A stretch of 64,000 nt of DNA from Pseudomonas abietaniphila. Lineage in GTDB: Bacteria; Pseudomonadota; Gammaproteobacteria; Pseudomonadales; Pseudomonadaceae. Position numbers and translations under genes: made by a program. The DNA is taken from assembly GCF_039697315.1 (NCBI RefSeq), contig NZ_CP155619.1, forward strand, positions 248,001 to 312,000. The letters run 5' to 3'. Within the stretch, counting starts at the first letter, position 1. Every line of letters starts with the position of its first letter. Positions 63,563 through 64,000 of this stretch are shown here, piece after piece. The notes beneath the pieces were generated by a model. It was given only the letters and a program-made list of their open reading frames with translations, made no database searches and was not told the DNA's origin.

Positions 63563-64000
63563 TCAACCCTGTTCGGTGTTCATCCCGTCCAGCCAGCGCG
63601 CTTCGGATCGGCGCAAATGCTCGCGCATAGCGGTCTGGGCGCCGATCAGGTCGCGGGCTTGCACCGCTTGCAGGATGGCTTCGTGTTCAGCGACGGCAAT
63701 CGCCCAGGTTTCGCGGGTTTCGGAGTGCTCGCTGACGTGAGCCGTGAGCGGGCTGTAACGTTCTTCGAACAACGACGTGATGATGCGCACCAGCGTCGAG
63801 TTGCCGCTCATCTTCGCCAGGCGCTGGTGAAACTTGCGGTCATCGTCCAGCGCGGGCACGCCCTTGATCGCGCCTTCGCGCATCTTGTCGATGCAGGTCT
63901 GCAAATAGCGATAGTCAGCCTTGGTCCCGTGCAGGCAGGCCAGCATGACGCTCTCGCCCTCGATCAACGCACGGGCCTGCATCAGTTCGGACGGGCTCTC
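63563..64000 (-). CDS. GntR family regulator (FadR/UxuR type), C-terminal part; 5' end cut by window edge
   Basis: A reading frame of 145 codons open to the window edge, beginning ESPSELMQARALIEGESVML. This is the FCD effector domain: LDDDRKFHQRLAKMSGNSTLVRI holds the Asp and His metal ligands, and VAEHEAILQAVQARDLIGAQTAMREHL holds the remaining His residues. The N-terminal winged helix lies outside. The position next to uxuA and similarity to UxuR/ExuR make it the probable regulator of the hexuronate genes through the TTGG-N5-CCAA sites. An internal ATG at 63982 is not the true start. Confidence 0.85.
   Translation of the reverse strand, partial: ESPSELMQARALIEGESVMLACLHGTKADYRYLQTCIDKMREGAIKGVPALDDDRKFHQRLAKMSGNSTLVRIITSLFEERYSPLTAHVSEHSETRETWAIAVAEHEAILQAVQARDLIGAQTAMREHLRRSEARWLDGMNTEQG

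Overview
The window looks like ordinary chromosome of a Pseudomonas species. It is GC-rich and studded with REP/BIME palindromes whose ends read ctgtgggagc. It also carries typical pseudomonad modules: the ptxS-kguEKTD 2-ketogluconate cluster with its TGAAACCGGTTTCA operators, a lexA2-imuA-imuB-dnaE2 mutagenesis cassette, a DUF1652 protein and a second-type HemB. No rRNA, tRNA, phage, IS transposase or CRISPR was recognised. The species cannot be fixed from this sequence alone.

Layout. 1-7 kb: the start of a hemB paralogue, an MFS carrier, a GNAT acetyltransferase, a LysR regulator, an rRNA-methyltransferase-like protein, and two dehydrogenases (polyol/hexonate type and zinc type). 7.4-8.8 kb: a gene-free tandem array of a 195-bp unit built on a 111-bp palindrome. 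8.8-14.2 kb: a DUF1989 protein, then a PhyH dioxygenase/SDR pair divergent from a LacI regulator and an IolG-like dehydrogenase. 14.6-19 kb: a cobalt-type nitrile hydratase operon with a CobW GTPase, a membrane protein, both enzyme subunits, the small chaperone and the CbtBA cobalt transporter. 19-29 kb: a GlxA-type regulator, the DNA-damage mutagenesis operon, a START protein and two alkylation-repair enzymes. 29-33 kb: a phosphatase-fold protein, an MFS carrier and a sulfonate-type ABC pair without ATPase. 33-38.5 kb: ketogluconate catabolism. 38.6-47.2 kb: a chemoreceptor, an AT-rich gap, and an operon joining a gamma-glutamyltransferase to an ABC transporter with two binding proteins. 47.4-55.5 kb: a truncated LysR, small monooxygenases, a second palindrome array, SDR/SRPBCC genes, an unknown 287-residue protein, a YcaC-like hydrolase and a DoxX/ABM/amidohydrolase operon. 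56-64 kb: a secreted 13-residue-repeat protein, glucarate-dehydratase-like and mannonate dehydratase genes with two sugar-acid carriers, and their LysR and FCD-GntR regulators.

How the parts connect. Three points stand out. (1) The same 111-bp palindrome was tandemly amplified at two places 40 kb apart, with unrelated linkers in each array. (2) A TTGG-N5-CCAA motif occurs in pairs both upstream of the dehydrogenases near 6.9 kb and between the carrier and uxuA near 62 kb, suggesting one hexuronate regulon split over 55 kb. (3) The nitrile hydratase operon encodes its own cobalt supply and carries both kinds of activator described for Fe-type and Co-type enzymes, but has no amidase.
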